Shown one piece after another: positions 1 through 8,747 of a DNA stretch of 64,000 nt (position 1 is the stretch's first letter; every line of letters starts with the position of its first letter). This DNA is from Helicobacter felistomachi (GTDB lineage: Bacteria > Campylobacterota > Campylobacteria > Campylobacterales > Helicobacteraceae): positions 372,001 to 436,000 of the forward strand of contig NZ_AP028022.1 of NCBI RefSeq assembly GCF_030296895.1. Direction: 5' to 3'. Under the pieces are notes generated by a model. That model ran no database searches. It saw only the letters and a list, made by a program, of their open reading frames with translations, and was not told the DNA's origin. A program made the translations under genes and the position numbers.

Positions 1-1
1 T

Positions 2-3000
2 AATCAGGACATTAATAATGCGATAGGTCTTCTCCAACAAGCCGAGTCGCAAATCAGCACAGCCAGCACAGGGATACAGGCGCAATTAACTACAGAATTG
101 AGTTTACTGGGCACTGCTGGCAGTGATGGAAGTGGCGGCACGGGGGTGATCGGCAATTTAGGCACTGTCTATAACAGCTACACAACAGCGGCTAGCAGCA
201 TAGCTGGCTTTCTTAAAACCGCCCAAGGCATGCAAACCGCAATGAATAGTGCTGCAAAATATGATCCTAATTTAGGGAGCTCTAGCAGCTCAAGCAGCAG
301 CAGCCCTAGTTCAAGTAGTCCTAGTTCAAGCAATCCAAGTAGCAGTAGCCCCAGTAGCAGTTCAAGCAGTTCAAGCTCCAGTTCGAGCAGCGGTGGTCCT
401 AACAGCACAACATCCCCAACCAGCAAAAAAGACACGACCAGCTCAAACGGACAAGGGCAAAACACAAGTCCAGACGGTAACACTGGATCAAAAGGAGATC
501 AATCTACCGGCGGAGAACAAGGAAAAGGAGATCAAACCGCAGGTTCAAACGGTAACACTGGATCAAAAGGAAATCAAAGCCAATCAGCGCAAGGCGGAGA
601 TCAGCAAGGCAATAAAAACCAACAAGCTGCTGGAGGAGAACAAGGAAAAGGCCAACAGCAAGCCAGCGGGAATCAAGGAAAAGAAGGGCAAACCACAAGT
701 TCTAGCAACCAAAAAGACACGACCAGCTCAAACGGAGGACAAGCCGCCCCTACAAATCCCGATAAAAGCAAAACTGCAGACAGCAATCCAAGTGGCAGTG
801 GCGATTCTCACTCAGCTTCTACAAACAAACCTAGCCAAAACACCGCACCTAAAACCGACCCAGAGCCTAAAACCGACTCCGCTAAGACTGAGTCCACCAA
901 GACTGAATCGACAGCCAAGACTGAAACACAAAGCCCCACAGATGGCAAGAGTGTAAAAACACAAGATTCTAAAGCCTTCGCTATGAATGATGGGGTGTTG
1001 GCCAGCTTAGCTAAAGACTCCAAAGATTCACAGACTTCACAGACGGACAATAAAGATGTAAAAAACGGGAATCAAGGAAGCCAAAACAAACAAACTTCTA
1101 ATGGCGGACAGAGTGATGGTCAGCAAACAGCCGGCAAAAGTCAAAAGGCTCAGGATCAACAGCAAGCCGGCGCGGATCAAGGAAAAGGAGATCAACAAAC
1201 CAGCGGAGAACAAGGAAAAGAAGGACAAACCACAGGTTCTGGCAACCAAAAAGACACGACCGGCTCAAACGGACAAGGGCAAAACGCAGGTTCCGCTGAC
1301 AAAGGCAGTTCCACAGGTTCTACCGGCAACACTGGAGACACTGGTTCAACTGGAGACACTGGCAAAACAAGCAGTACCACTGGTTCAACAGGCTCAACTG
1401 GAAGTACGGGCAGCATTGGCTCAACAGGCTCAACTGGTTCAACTGGAAACACCGGCTCCTCTAGCACCACAGCTTCAAGCCTCATCAACACCCTCATCAG
1501 CGATCTTAAGAGCTTCCAAACCAATGCAAGTTCTATGGCTTCAAGCGTGCAAACCATCGAGGGCCTTGCGCAAAGCACTGCCGGACTCTTAACAGATGCG
1601 CAAACGACTTACAAGAACATTGCTAGTGCGTTACAGACATCGATCAATAGCCTCCAACAATCTCTCAACAATCTTGTAAGCGCTAGAGAAGCCGTGCAAG
1701 CAGCGGCCACTCCAGCCGCACGCATGATGGCGATGCAACGCCTTGTGTTGGCCCAAAAGCAAGTCGCCGCCGATGAAATCAGTTTAAAAGATGCCCAAGC
1801 CGCTATTGCACCTGCGCGAACAAAAGTGCAAGCAGCACAGACGGCTTACAGCAAAGTAACTGCTGAAATCGCAAAAATTACAAGCGGTGTCAATGGCGAC
1901 AGTGGGTTAAAGGCCAGTTTAACGCAATTAAGCACCTCCATGGATAGCGTCGCTTCTGCTCTTAGCAACTACAGCTCAAAAATCAACGCTCTAGCCCAAG
2001 CCGCTGGAGTGAGCGGCAGCAGTGGCAACAGTGGTAGCAGTGGTGGCATCCCCGACTGGATTCCAAATTCTAGTGGCAATGGCACACAAAGCGGGAACAA
2101 CCAGCCCCAACAACAGCTCACCCCCGCACAGCAAATGCAACAAGACATCGCCACTTTGGGCAGCAGCACCGCCACAGCGCAAGCCAAAGAAAGTGCTTAC
2201 ACCAACTATGTGGATAGTCAAAACAGCTTTGCAAGCCAAATCGAGAGCAACTTACTGGGCCAAGTGGGCAATGGCAACAATGTAGACAGCCAAATGTTGG
2301 TGAACCTTGTTTATGGGATGAATAACTACTTCACAACTCCAGGGAACAACAACGCCTCCATCATGCAAGATTTGCAAAGTGGCGGCTATGTCAGCTCGAG
2401 CATTGCCAACAACTTCAATGCGGTGGTGTCTTCTCTTGACAGCCAACAAATCAACTTCTACCAAGTGCAACAAAACCTCAATGGGCTCATCACACAGGTG
2501 CAACAAGCCCGTGAAAATGCGCTCGCGCAGCTTAACCCCAACACCCCACTCACAAGCGTGGCAGCTGAATTTTCTAAAGCTGAGGCTTCGATACTCTTGG
2601 CAAAATTTGACTCGCCCAAAACCGACTTATCGGTGAACAACACCGCCACAGCCAATCAAATCAACGCGGCTGTGGGGCAATTAAACGCCTTGCTCGCCTA
2701 CTTAAAAGCCACACAAACTAGCCTAGCCTCTTACATGAAGGACAATAAAGAGGTCACCACAGCTAGTGCACCTGCTAAGGGGGGCACTTACAACTTGCCC
2801 CCCCAAAGCCAAAACGGCAACATGTACGGCGTGGACGCACAAATCGGGTATAAGCAGTTCTTTGGCAAAAGCAAACGCTGGGGACTACGTTACTACGGCA
2901 CCTTTAGCTACCAGCACGGCTTGTTCTACTTGAACGACACCGCCGCTGTGGATAACTTCGTCTATGGGGCGGGGGTGGATGCTCTTTACAACTTCTATGA

Positions 3001-3331
3001 GAGCAAAGATGGCAAATACACCACAGGGCTCTTTGCAGGGTTGATGTTCACCGGCTCGACTTGGTTAGCTAAGGGGGCAAGCCAAACCATAGCAATGATG
3101 CACGACTTTAACAACGCTGGGGGCAGCGCACACATGAACACCACCTACTTCCAAATCCCTTTAAACATTGGCTTTAGAACCAATGTCAGCAAACACCACG
3201 GGTTTGAGGTAGGTTTGCGTATCCCCCTTGCCACCAACTATTACTTTAAGGGCCATGTTGATGGCTACAGTGAAGCCATCACTTATAAACGCAATGTGGC
3301 GGTTTACATCAACTATGTTTACAATTTCTAG
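2..3331 (+). CDS. Hop-family outer membrane protein/adhesin, 5' end outside window
   Basis: The reading frame is open from base 2, so the apparent TTG start at 98 is internal and the true N-terminus lies outside the window. The last ~190 residues have the Hop beta-barrel signature: YGVDAQIGYKQFFG, a WGLRYYGTFSYQHG strand, a FQIPLNIGFRTN strand, and a C-terminal aromatic-alternating strand ending in Phe (YINYVYNF), the signal for BAM-dependent insertion. Upstream are helical, Ala/Gln/Ser-rich segments typical of Hop extracellular domains. Inserted near the visible N-terminus are a Ser/Pro-rich tract (about 280-400), long Gly/Gln/Lys/Asn/Thr repeats (about 420-1310) and Gly-X-Thr triplets (1316-1462). 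Such low-complexity blocks are not typical of H. pylori BabA/SabA. A surface-exposed adhesin role is inferred from family; which Hop it is cannot be said. Confidence 0.9.
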   Translation, partial: NQDINNAIGLLQQAESQISTASTGIQAQLTTELSLLGTAGSDGSGGTGVIGNLGTVYNSYTTAASSIAGFLKTAQGMQTAMNSAAKYDPNLGSSSSSSSSSPSSSSPSSSNPSSSSPSSSSSSSSSSSSSGGPNSTTSPTSKKDTTSSNGQGQNTSPDGNTGSKGDQSTGGEQGKGDQTAGSNGNTGSKGNQSQSAQGGDQQGNKNQQAAGGEQGKGQQQASGNQGKEGQTTSSSNQKDTTSSNGGQAAPTNPDKSKTADSNPSGSGDSHSASTNKPSQNTAPKTDPEPKTDSAKTESTKTESTAKTETQSPTDGKSVKTQDSKAFAMNDGVLASLAKDSKDSQTSQTDNKDVKNGNQGSQNKQTSNGGQSDGQQTAGKSQKAQDQQQAGADQGKGDQQTSGEQGKEGQTTGSGNQKDTTGSNGQGQNAGSADKGSSTGSTGNTGDTGSTGDTGKTSSTTGSTGSTGSTGSIGSTGSTGSTGNTGSSSTTASSLINTLISDLKSFQTNASSMASSVQTIEGLAQSTAGLLTDAQTTYKNIASALQTSINSLQQSLNNLVSAREAVQAAATPAARMMAMQRLVLAQKQVAADEISLKDAQAAIAPARTKVQAAQTAYSKVTAEIAKITSGVNGDSGLKASLTQLSTSMDSVASALSNYSSKINALAQAAGVSGSSGNSGSSGGIPDWIPNSSGNGTQSGNNQPQQQLTPAQQMQQDIATLGSSTATAQAKESAYTNYVDSQNSFASQIESNLLGQVGNGNNVDSQMLVNLVYGMNNYFTTPGNNNASIMQDLQSGGYVSSSIANNFNAVVSSLDSQQINFYQVQQNLNGLITQVQQARENALAQLNPNTPLTSVAAEFSKAEASILLAKFDSPKTDLSVNNTATANQINAAVGQLNALLAYLKATQTSLASYMKDNKEVTTASAPAKGGTYNLPPQSQNGNMYGVDAQIGYKQFFGKSKRWGLRYYGTFSYQHGLFYLNDTAAVDNFVYGAGVDALYNFYESKDGKYTTGLFAGLMFTGSTWLAKGASQTIAMMHDFNNAGGSAHMNTTYFQIPLNIGFRTNVSKHHGFEVGLRIPLATNYYFKGHVDGYSEAITYKRNVAVYINYVYNF
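1316..1462 (+). repeat. Collagen-like Gly-X-Thr triplet block inside the Hop gene
   Basis: The frame encodes about 15 Gly-X-Y triplets, mostly GST with GNT, GDT, GKT and GSI. They come as a run of six, a short interruption (SSTT), then a run of nine. At DNA level this is a degenerate 9-bp periodicity (ggt/ggc tcaact/aca). It sits at the end of the long Gly/Gln/Lys/Asn-rich region and before the Ala-rich helical domain, so it probably forms part of an extended surface stalk. Confidence 0.8.
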
Positions 3332-3335
3332 ACAA

Positions 3336-3364
3336 AAGGGGCTTTAACAAGTTTTAGGCCCCTT
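3336..3364 (+). terminator. Possible terminator after the Hop gene
   Basis: AAGGGGC (3336-3342) pairs perfectly with GCCCCTT (3358-3364), four bases after the TAG stop. The loop is 15 nt and the downstream T-run is poor, so intrinsic termination is uncertain. 3365-3510 holds nothing else I recognise. Confidence 0.4.
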
Positions 3365-3516
3365 GTTGGTTGGGGCTTGGAGTTGTTTGGGTGCAAGGGG
3401 TGGAGCAACTGTATGCGCGCAACGCCCCCACACGTTTTTAAAGTTTGGCAACATTGTTAACCCCACGAACTCCCCTTTTTTGCCCCTAATATTTTGCCAT
3501 TTTAGGGGAGTTGTAG

Positions 3517-3522
3517 TATAAT
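3517..3522 (+). promoter_or_regulatory. -10 box for atpB
   Basis: Perfect TATAAT, 20 bases before the atpB start and followed by the ribosome binding site GGAGAGG (3534-3540). The implied 5' leader is only about 14 nt. Confidence 0.7.
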
Positions 3523-3542
3523 AGGGCTTTTTTGGAGAGGAT

Positions 3543-4223
3543 ATGGAGCATCGGGTTTTTACTTTTGCAGGTTTAATCAGCCATAACCACGATTTCATCA
3601 TCGGGTTTTACGCTGTCTTTTGCGCCTTATTCACGCTTGTCATCAGCAAAATAGCGGTGAAAAAGTTGCAAATCGTGCCTATGGGTTTACAGAATGTCTA
3701 TGAGGCTATTGTGGAGGGCATTTTGCATGTGGCAAAAGATGTCATCGGCGAGGAGCTCGCCCGTCAATATTTCCCCCTCACCGGCACCATTGCGCTCTTT
3801 GTCTTTTATTGCAACATGATAGGCATCATCCCGGGCTTTGAAGCTCCCACGGCAAATTGGAGCTTCACGCTGGTTTTGGCTTTGGTTGTCTTCATTTACT
3901 ACCACTTTGAGGGCATCCGCAATCAAGGAGTCGTCCCCTACTTCAAGCATTTCTTAGGGCCCGTCAAATGGCTCATGCCCATCATGTTCCCCGTGGAGAT
4001 CATCTCCCACTTCTCCCGCATCATTTCGCTCTCTTTCCGTCTCTTTGGCAACATCAAGGGCGATGACATGTTCTTGCTCATCATGCTCTTGCTCGTGCCT
4101 TGGGCGATCCCCGTTGCGCCTTTCATGGTGCTCTTTTTCATGGGGATTTTACAAGCCTTTGTCTTTATGATTTTAACCTATGTCTATTTGGCGGGGGCGG
4201 TTTTAGTGGATGAGAGCCACTAG
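3543..4223 (+). CDS. atpB: F0F1 ATP synthase subunit a
   Basis: A 226-residue polytopic membrane protein forming the proton half-channels of F0 next to the c-ring. The family signature is in the fourth-fifth transmembrane region: the essential Arg lies in [14 protein letters not shown] (about residues 163-176), and the C-terminal helix has [17 protein letters not shown]. The length equals what I recall for the H. pylori protein. The start is well supported by GGAGAGG three bases before ATG and a TATAAT box upstream. As in other epsilonproteobacteria, atpB stands apart from the main atp operon. It is followed 5 bases later by a small membrane protein gene. Confidence 0.96.
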   Translation: MEHRVFTFAGLISHNHDFIIGFYAVFCALFTLVISKIAVKKLQIVPMGLQNVYEAIVEGILHVAKDVIGEELARQYFPLTGTIALFVFYCNMIGIIPGFEAPTANWSFTLVLALVVFIYYHFEGIRNQGVVPYFKHFLGPVKWLMPIMFPVEIISHFSRIISLSFRLFGNIKGDDMFLLIMLLLVPWAIPVAPFMVLFFMGILQAFVFMILTYVYLAGAVLVDESH

Positions 4224-4228
4224 CCCCT

Positions 4229-4450
4229 ATGAAAAAGGACACCATCGCATCGCTCTTAGACTTCTTTGCAGGGCTGTTTGTCGGCATTGCCCTTGTCTGT
4301 GGGGGGTTGTGCTTCTTTCTCTTGAACGATTTAGGCTTGGTGGTGGCGGTGTTTTTTGCGCTCTTTGTCTTTGGGCTGTTTGTCTTTTTCGCCCTCATGG
4401 CAAAGTCCATGTCTGCCCTCATCCAAGAGAGCCCTAAAGAGCGCATTTAA
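4229..4450 (+). CDS. Small two-helix membrane protein, function unknown
   Basis: A 73-residue protein starting ATG 5 bases after the atpB stop, so probably co-transcribed. Two hydrophobic helices are visible (about residues 8-30 and 33-57) with a short charged C-terminal tail (SALIQESPKERI). No catalytic motif. The position suggests a link to ATP synthase assembly or simply an operon passenger; I do not recognise the family. An overlapping frame (4210-4437) is Cys/Arg-rich and looks like a shadow. Confidence 0.7.
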   Translation: MKKDTIASLLDFFAGLFVGIALVCGGLCFFLLNDLGLVVAVFFALFVFGLFVFFALMAKSMSALIQESPKERI

Positions 4451-4457
4451 AACCTAT

Positions 4458-4567
4458 CTTAAAGCCTTTGGCTTAAAGAGCTCAAGCTTTCAGCTTTAAA
4501 TCTTAATCCCTCCGGCTTACAAAAGCTTAAGCCTTTGGCTCTTAGAGCTTAAGCCTTTGGCTTAAGC
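4458..4567. repeat. Palindromic repeat array between convergent genes
   Basis: Three copies of a CTTAAGCCTTTGGCTTAAG-like inverted repeat occur at 4458-4482, 4525-4548 and 4547-4567, with a diverged unit between them (about 4485-4520). Each copy can form a GCC-TTT-GGC hairpin. The third copy overlaps the TAA stop of gmhA. The array fills the gap between the atpB transcript and the converging heptose operon, so it could act as a two-way terminator or a mobile palindromic element. Confidence 0.7.
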
Positions 4568-5134
4568 ACCCACAAACCCCCGCTCTACATGATCGCAAAG
4601 CAGATGGATTAAAAGGATGTGCATCTCTTGAATGCGGGGGGTGTTGGTGCTTGGCACGATTAAATTATGCGTGCATAAAGCGCGCATCGCCCCGCCCCCC
4701 CGTCCGCTAAGCCCGAGCGTGCTTAAGCCCAACTCTTGCGCCTTTTGTAGGGCGAGCAGGACATTTTGTGAATGGCCGCTTGTGGAAATCCCCACCAAAC
4801 AATCCCCCGCCTGCCCTAAAGCCTCTACTTGGCGCTCAAATACCCGCTCATAGCCGTAGTCATTGGCAATAGCCGTTAAGGCGGAGGTGTCCGTGCTAAG
4901 GGCAATGGCAGGCAAGCCCCGTCTTTCTTGTTTGTAACGCCCTGTAAGTTCGGCCGCAAAATGCTGTGCATCGGCGGCACTGCCCCCATTGCCGCAAATC
5001 AAAATCTTATGGCCGTTTTTGAGCGTGTCTAGTAAAAAATCCCCGCTTTGCGCTAGGTTTGTGGCTAAATGTGCCAAAGTATCCTGTGTTACTTGGCTGT
5101 GTTCTAAAAACGCGGCTTGAATCAGTGCGTGCAT
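4562..5134 (-). CDS. gmhA: Sedoheptulose-7-phosphate isomerase
   Basis: A 190-residue SIS-domain enzyme making D-glycero-D-manno-heptose 7-phosphate, first step of ADP-heptose synthesis for LPS core. Visible features: the phosphate-binding loop [20 protein letters not shown], the [12 protein letters not shown] loop, and the C-terminal [16 protein letters not shown] with metal/active-site Glu and His. The ATG at 5132-5134 has a good GGAAG upstream and lies 9 bases after the hldE stop. It is the last gene of a ten-gene minus-strand operon, and its stop overlaps a palindromic repeat. Order matches H. pylori HP0857. Confidence 0.96.
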   Translation of the reverse strand: MHALIQAAFLEHSQVTQDTLAHLATNLAQSGDFLLDTLKNGHKILICGNGGSAADAQHFAAELTGRYKQERRGLPAIALSTDTSALTAIANDYGYERVFERQVEALGQAGDCLVGISTSGHSQNVLLALQKAQELGLSTLGLSGRGGGAMRALCTHNLIVPSTNTPRIQEMHILLIHLLCDHVERGFVGA

Positions 5135-5143
5135 CTTGCTTCC

Positions 5144-6569
5144 TTAATGTAAATTTTGGATTTTCTCTAGTGTGCTTGTGGTGGAGTAGCCCTTGACAAA
5201 GTCTATCAACACCACTTCCTTCACTAAACTGCTACCCACAACCTCTTTGCCCGCATAGTCTGCCCCCTTGACTAACACATGGGGCTTTAGGGCTTTAATC
5301 AACTCCAGGGGAGTGTCCTCCTCAAAGAGCACCACAAAATCCACACATTCTAGCCCTGCGAGCACAAACGCCCGCGCGTCTTGGCTGCAAATGGGGCGGC
5401 TCTTGCCTTTTAAACGGCGCACCGAAGAGTCGCTATTTAGCCCCACGACCAAGAGTCCCCCCAAAGCCTTCGCCTTTTGTAAATACTCTACATGCCCTCT
5501 GTGCAACAAATCAAAACAGCCATTGGTGAAGATGATCTTAGGTGGGTGCATGGCTTTTAGCAGGGCGCAGAGTGTCGTCTTGTCTAACACCTTTTGCCCC
5601 TTGTGGTAGTGCTTTTGCAAAAAGTTGAGCACTTCAGCGTAGCTTGCCTGAGCGCTGCCCACTTTTGCCACCACCACCGCCGCGGCCGCATTGGCAAAAT
5701 GGCACGCTTGCTCTATGGGATAGCCTAGCCCTAAACAAAAGGCCAAAGCGGCGATCACCGTGTCGCCTGCCCCGCTCACATCATAGACCTCTTTGGCAAT
5801 GGTGGGGATTTTGTGTAAATCTTGATCCAAAAACGCCATGCCCTGCTCGCTTAGGGTGATTAAAGGCGTGGCGATTTGCAAATTTTCTTTAAAGAAACTC
5901 AAGGCTTGGGCTAGGCTTGCATCATCGGCAATCTCCACCCCTGTCGCCATTTGGGCTTCTTTTTTATTGGGGGTGATTAAATCGGCGTGGGCGTATTTGG
6001 AGTAGTCCCTGCCCTTGGGGTCGCATAAAACGATCTTTTGCTGCGCTTTGGCGCGTTTAATCAGCTCTTGGCATAAATGCGTGTCTAAAACGCCCTTTAA
6101 ATAATCGGACAACACCAACACATCGGCTTTTTCTAAGAGGCCACTCGCCTTTTCTAGCAGGGCGGCACATAAATCCTTGTCAATGGGGTCTTTGCGCTCG
6201 CGATCCACCCGCAACACTTGCTGTTTAGAAATCATCACCCGCGATTTTTGGCTCGTGGGGCGTTTGGCATCCACCAAAATCCCACTAGAACCCACGCCCA
6301 AAGATTGCAAGGTTTCAAACAACCAACTTTGCCCCCATCCCCCCCACCACCCCACACAAATCCACGCTTGCGCCCAGGGCAATTAAATTATCCGCCACAT
6401 TGCCCGCCCCCCCAAGGCGGCGGCTCTCCTCTTTGACATCCACGACCTGCACGGGGGCTTCAGGAGAGAGCCGCTCGCTTTGCCCCCAAATGTAGTGGTC
6501 TATGATGATGTCGCCCACCACCAACACATGCGGGGGGTTTTTGGGCGGGGTTAAAAAAGCTTCTAACAC
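5144..6569 (-). pseudogene. hldE: Bifunctional heptose-7-P kinase / heptose-1-P adenylyltransferase, frameshifted
   Basis: N-terminal 84 residues (GTG start at 6567-6569) carry the kinase start VVGDIIIDHYIWGQSERLSPEAPV and GGAGNVADNL, then run into a stop at about 6320. The rest is open in the +1 frame, with the ribokinase motif DVSGAGDTVIAALAF and the adenylyltransferase motif TNGCFDLLHRGHVEYLQKA. The break falls at two C-runs on the plus strand, C7 (6339-6345) and C5 (6332-6336). Removing one base gives an uninterrupted 474-residue protein that fits the family. So this is a slipped homopolymer: phase variation, mutation or sequencing error. If real, ADP-heptose synthesis would stop. Neighbours hldD and gmhA belong to the same pathway. 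Confidence 0.93.
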
Positions 6570-7531
6570 CGGGCGAGCTCTCTAATCGTGGGGATATAGG
6601 CTGACACACCCCTTTCTAGGTCGTAGGCGGGGGCGTAGTTTAAATCGGCATGCGTGGGGGCAATGTCGGCACAAGTGTGCTCCTGGAAGAAGTCGTAGGG
6701 GTTTTTAATGTAGGTAACCTTGAAGTCGCCTAAATGTTCTTGCAACAAGCGCACAATGTCGTTGTAACTACGGCTCTTGCCATAGCCCACATTATACACG
6801 CCGCTGACAGACGCGCTCATCGCCTTCACGCAGGCTTGGATCACATCATCAATATAAACAAAGTCGCGTTTTTGCTCTCCAAATTCAAAGAGCTTGACTT
6901 CTTTGTGTTGCAGGGCTTGTAAGCCCAGTTGCAAGACCATGGAAGCGGTTTTGTGCTTGTAAAACTCTCCCGGGCCATAGACATTAAAATAACGCAAGCC
7001 CACAATGGGCATGAAACTCTCAAGGGCAAAATCTAGCGCGCTTTTGTCCATGCAGAGTTTAGAAAAGCCATAGACATTTTCGGGTCTTTGCCCAAAACCG
7101 ACCTTGTTTGGGGCGGGGGTGTTGCCATAAACGCCCGCTGAAGAAGCGTAAATGACTCTTGCATCCTTTTTAAGGGCGATTTTTAAAAGCCTAATGAAGG
7201 CTTGGTGGTTGGTTTTCATCACCAACTCTTGATTTAAATTCGTGGTGTCGGAGATCGCCGCTTGGTGAAACAAATAGTCAAAGTCCAGTTTCTTCAACAC
7301 GCCTAGATCTTTGGTGATGTCTGCGGTGATGATTTCGCCATGAAAGTCTAAGAGGTTTTTAAAATGCCCTAAGCTTGTAGTGGGAGGGGTTTGCTCTCTA
7401 AATTTGTCGATGACAACCACCCGCGCTTTGGGGTGATAGGTTTGAAAATACATGGCTAAATTGCTGCCGATAAAGCCCGCTCCACCGGTGATGACAATGG
7501 TTTTGTTCTCTAGGGTATTTGGGGTAAACAA
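6563..7531 (-). CDS. hldD: ADP-L-glycero-D-manno-heptose 6-epimerase
   Basis: A 322-residue extended SDR enzyme that epimerises ADP-D-glycero- to ADP-L-glycero-manno-heptose. Rossmann motif TGGAGFIGSNLA (residues ~14-25), ASSAGVYGNT with the active-site Ser, and YGFSK with the catalytic Tyr/Lys pair. RYFNVYGPGEFYK is the conserved sugar-binding stretch. Start is TTG at 7529-7531, supported by AAAGGA six bases upstream; no better ATG exists. It overlaps gmhB by 22 bases and hldE by 7. Confidence 0.95.
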   Translation of the reverse strand: MFTPNTLENKTIVITGGAGFIGSNLAMYFQTYHPKARVVVIDKFREQTPPTTSLGHFKNLLDFHGEIITADITKDLGVLKKLDFDYLFHQAAISDTTNLNQELVMKTNHQAFIRLLKIALKKDARVIYASSAGVYGNTPAPNKVGFGQRPENVYGFSKLCMDKSALDFALESFMPIVGLRYFNVYGPGEFYKHKTASMVLQLGLQALQHKEVKLFEFGEQKRDFVYIDDVIQACVKAMSASVSGVYNVGYGKSRSYNDIVRLLQEHLGDFKVTYIKNPYDFFQEHTCADIAPTHADLNYAPAYDLERGVSAYIPTIRELARC

Positions 7532-8064
7532 AAGTGTCCTTTCTGTGGGGTTAAAAAGTCCAACACCTGCTCTAGGCGTGCAACGCGCGTCAGCAACGCT
7601 TGTGCTTTAACATCTTGCTCTTGCGGGGCGAAAAGTAAATTGATGCCAACCCCCCCTTTTAGCCCAAATTCCACATCGCTTGGCTTATCGCCCACAAGCA
7701 CGCTTTGGGCTAAATCAAGGGGGAAATCTTGCAGGGCTTGCTCTAACATGCCCACTTTGGGTTTTCTACAAGCGCAATTTTGGTTAGGGGCGTGGGGGCA
7801 GAAGTAAATTTTATCTAGCCCAAAACCTAGTTTCTCTTGTAATTTGGCTTGCATGTAGGCGTTTAAGGCTTCAAAGTCCTTGAGGCTGTAGAAACCGCGC
7901 CCTATGCCCGATTGGTTAGTCACCAGCAAGAGCAAGTAGCCCAAATCTTTAGCCCCCCTTAAAAGCGTGAAAATGCCGGGCACAAATTCAAAATCTTTAG
8001 CTAAATAGACATAGCCCTTATCGACATTCACCACGCCATCCCTGTCTAAAAAGAGAGCCTTCAT
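7510..8064 (-). CDS. gmhB: D-glycero-beta-D-manno-heptose 1,7-bisphosphate 7-phosphatase
   Basis: A 184-residue HAD-family phosphatase. Nucleophile motif LFLDRDGVVN lies at the N-terminus, TNQSGIGRG is motif II, and a CPHAPNQNCACRKPKVGM segment supplies the structural zinc Cys/His and the motif III Lys. GDKPSDVEFG is motif IV. The frame is open further upstream, but ATG at 8062-8064 places the Asp nucleophile correctly and forms a 4-base ATGA overlap with the gene before it. The third step of ADP-heptose synthesis; H. pylori counterpart HP0860. Confidence 0.94.
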   Translation of the reverse strand: MKALFLDRDGVVNVDKGYVYLAKDFEFVPGIFTLLRGAKDLGYLLLLVTNQSGIGRGFYSLKDFEALNAYMQAKLQEKLGFGLDKIYFCPHAPNQNCACRKPKVGMLEQALQDFPLDLAQSVLVGDKPSDVEFGLKGGVGINLLFAPQEQDVKAQALLTRVARLEQVLDFLTPQKGHFCLPQIP

Positions 8065-8747
8065 AGATGTCCTAACATTTTTACGCCCATATAAATGGTG
8101 TGGGCGGCAAAGCCTAAAAGCAGCACAAAGGCGGCTTTTTGAAACCATGCGCGCCATTTGGAGTTTAAAAAATTGCCAAAAAGCGCGCCAAAAACAAACA
8201 TGGGCGCAAAAGTCGCTAGACCCAAAACCACCATCACTTCAAGCGCACCCATTAAATTCGGGCGCGCCAGGGCGTTTAACACAAACCAATAAACCATCCC
8301 ACAGGGCAAGAGCCCATTTAAAAGCCCTAGGGCGTAAAAGCTAGGTAAGCTAGGCGTGCTAAAAAGGCTTTTAAAACCCCTAGCAAAGAGCCCCCCACTT
8401 AAAGCTAGGGGGTTTTTAAGGCGTAAGATAAAACCCAACGCAAACAGAGCCATCAACACCCCCACGCCCACCAGCACCGCTCCTTGCAAGTGCGCTCTAG
8501 GCAGATTCAAAGACTTTGCTAAAACCGCTAAAAGCCCATGAAAGCCCAAAAAGGCTAAGAAGCCCACAAAGACATACATGTTCACCCGCCCCAAGTTGTA
8601 GAGCGTGTGGGCGGCCAGTTGGGCTTTTAAGGGCATTTGGGGGGCAAATTTATTTTGGCAGTAGGCGAGCACCACCCCCCCGCACATCCCCACACAATGA
8701 GAGAGTGCCATTAAAGAGGCGCTGAAAAAGAGATAGACCAGCTCCAT
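8061..8747 (-). CDS. Six-helix membrane protein, DsbD/UreH-type transmembrane family
   Basis: A 228-residue integral membrane protein with about six helices. Cysteines sit in two conserved spots: ALSHCVGMCGGVVLAY near the N-terminus and LLNGLLPCGMVYWF in the middle. That arrangement is typical of the DsbD-like/UreH_2 family (often labelled sulfite exporter TauE/SafE), members of which work in copper handling for cytochrome oxidase or in thiol transfer. The exact substrate is unknown. ATG at 8745-8747 makes a TGATG overlap with coaX; an in-frame TTG one codon earlier is less likely. Syntenic with H. pylori HP0861. Confidence 0.85.
   Translation of the reverse strand: MELVYLFFSASLMALSHCVGMCGGVVLAYCQNKFAPQMPLKAQLAAHTLYNLGRVNMYVFVGFLAFLGFHGLLAVLAKSLNLPRAHLQGAVLVGVGVLMALFALGFILRLKNPLALSGGLFARGFKSLFSTPSLPSFYALGLLNGLLPCGMVYWFVLNALARPNLMGALEVMVVLGLATFAPMFVFGALFGNFLNSKWRAWFQKAAFVLLLGFAAHTIYMGVKMLGHL

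Noticed and set aside
98-100. TTG at 98 as the start of the Hop gene
   Set aside because: The frame is open without stop to base 2 and reads as helical Hop sequence (NQDINNAIGLLQQAES), so the gene begins outside the window.
178-1592. Several long antisense and alternative-frame ORFs inside the Hop repeat region (for example 393-956, 1101-1592, 1192-1578)
   Set aside because: They mirror the low-complexity repeats (Leu/Glu or Pro/Thr/Gln runs), lack ribosome sites, and the Hop frame is continuous with a conserved C-terminus.
4210-4437. ORF overlapping the small membrane protein in another frame
   Set aside because: It begins inside atpB and has erratic Cys/Arg/His composition; the frame from 4229 gives two clean membrane helices.
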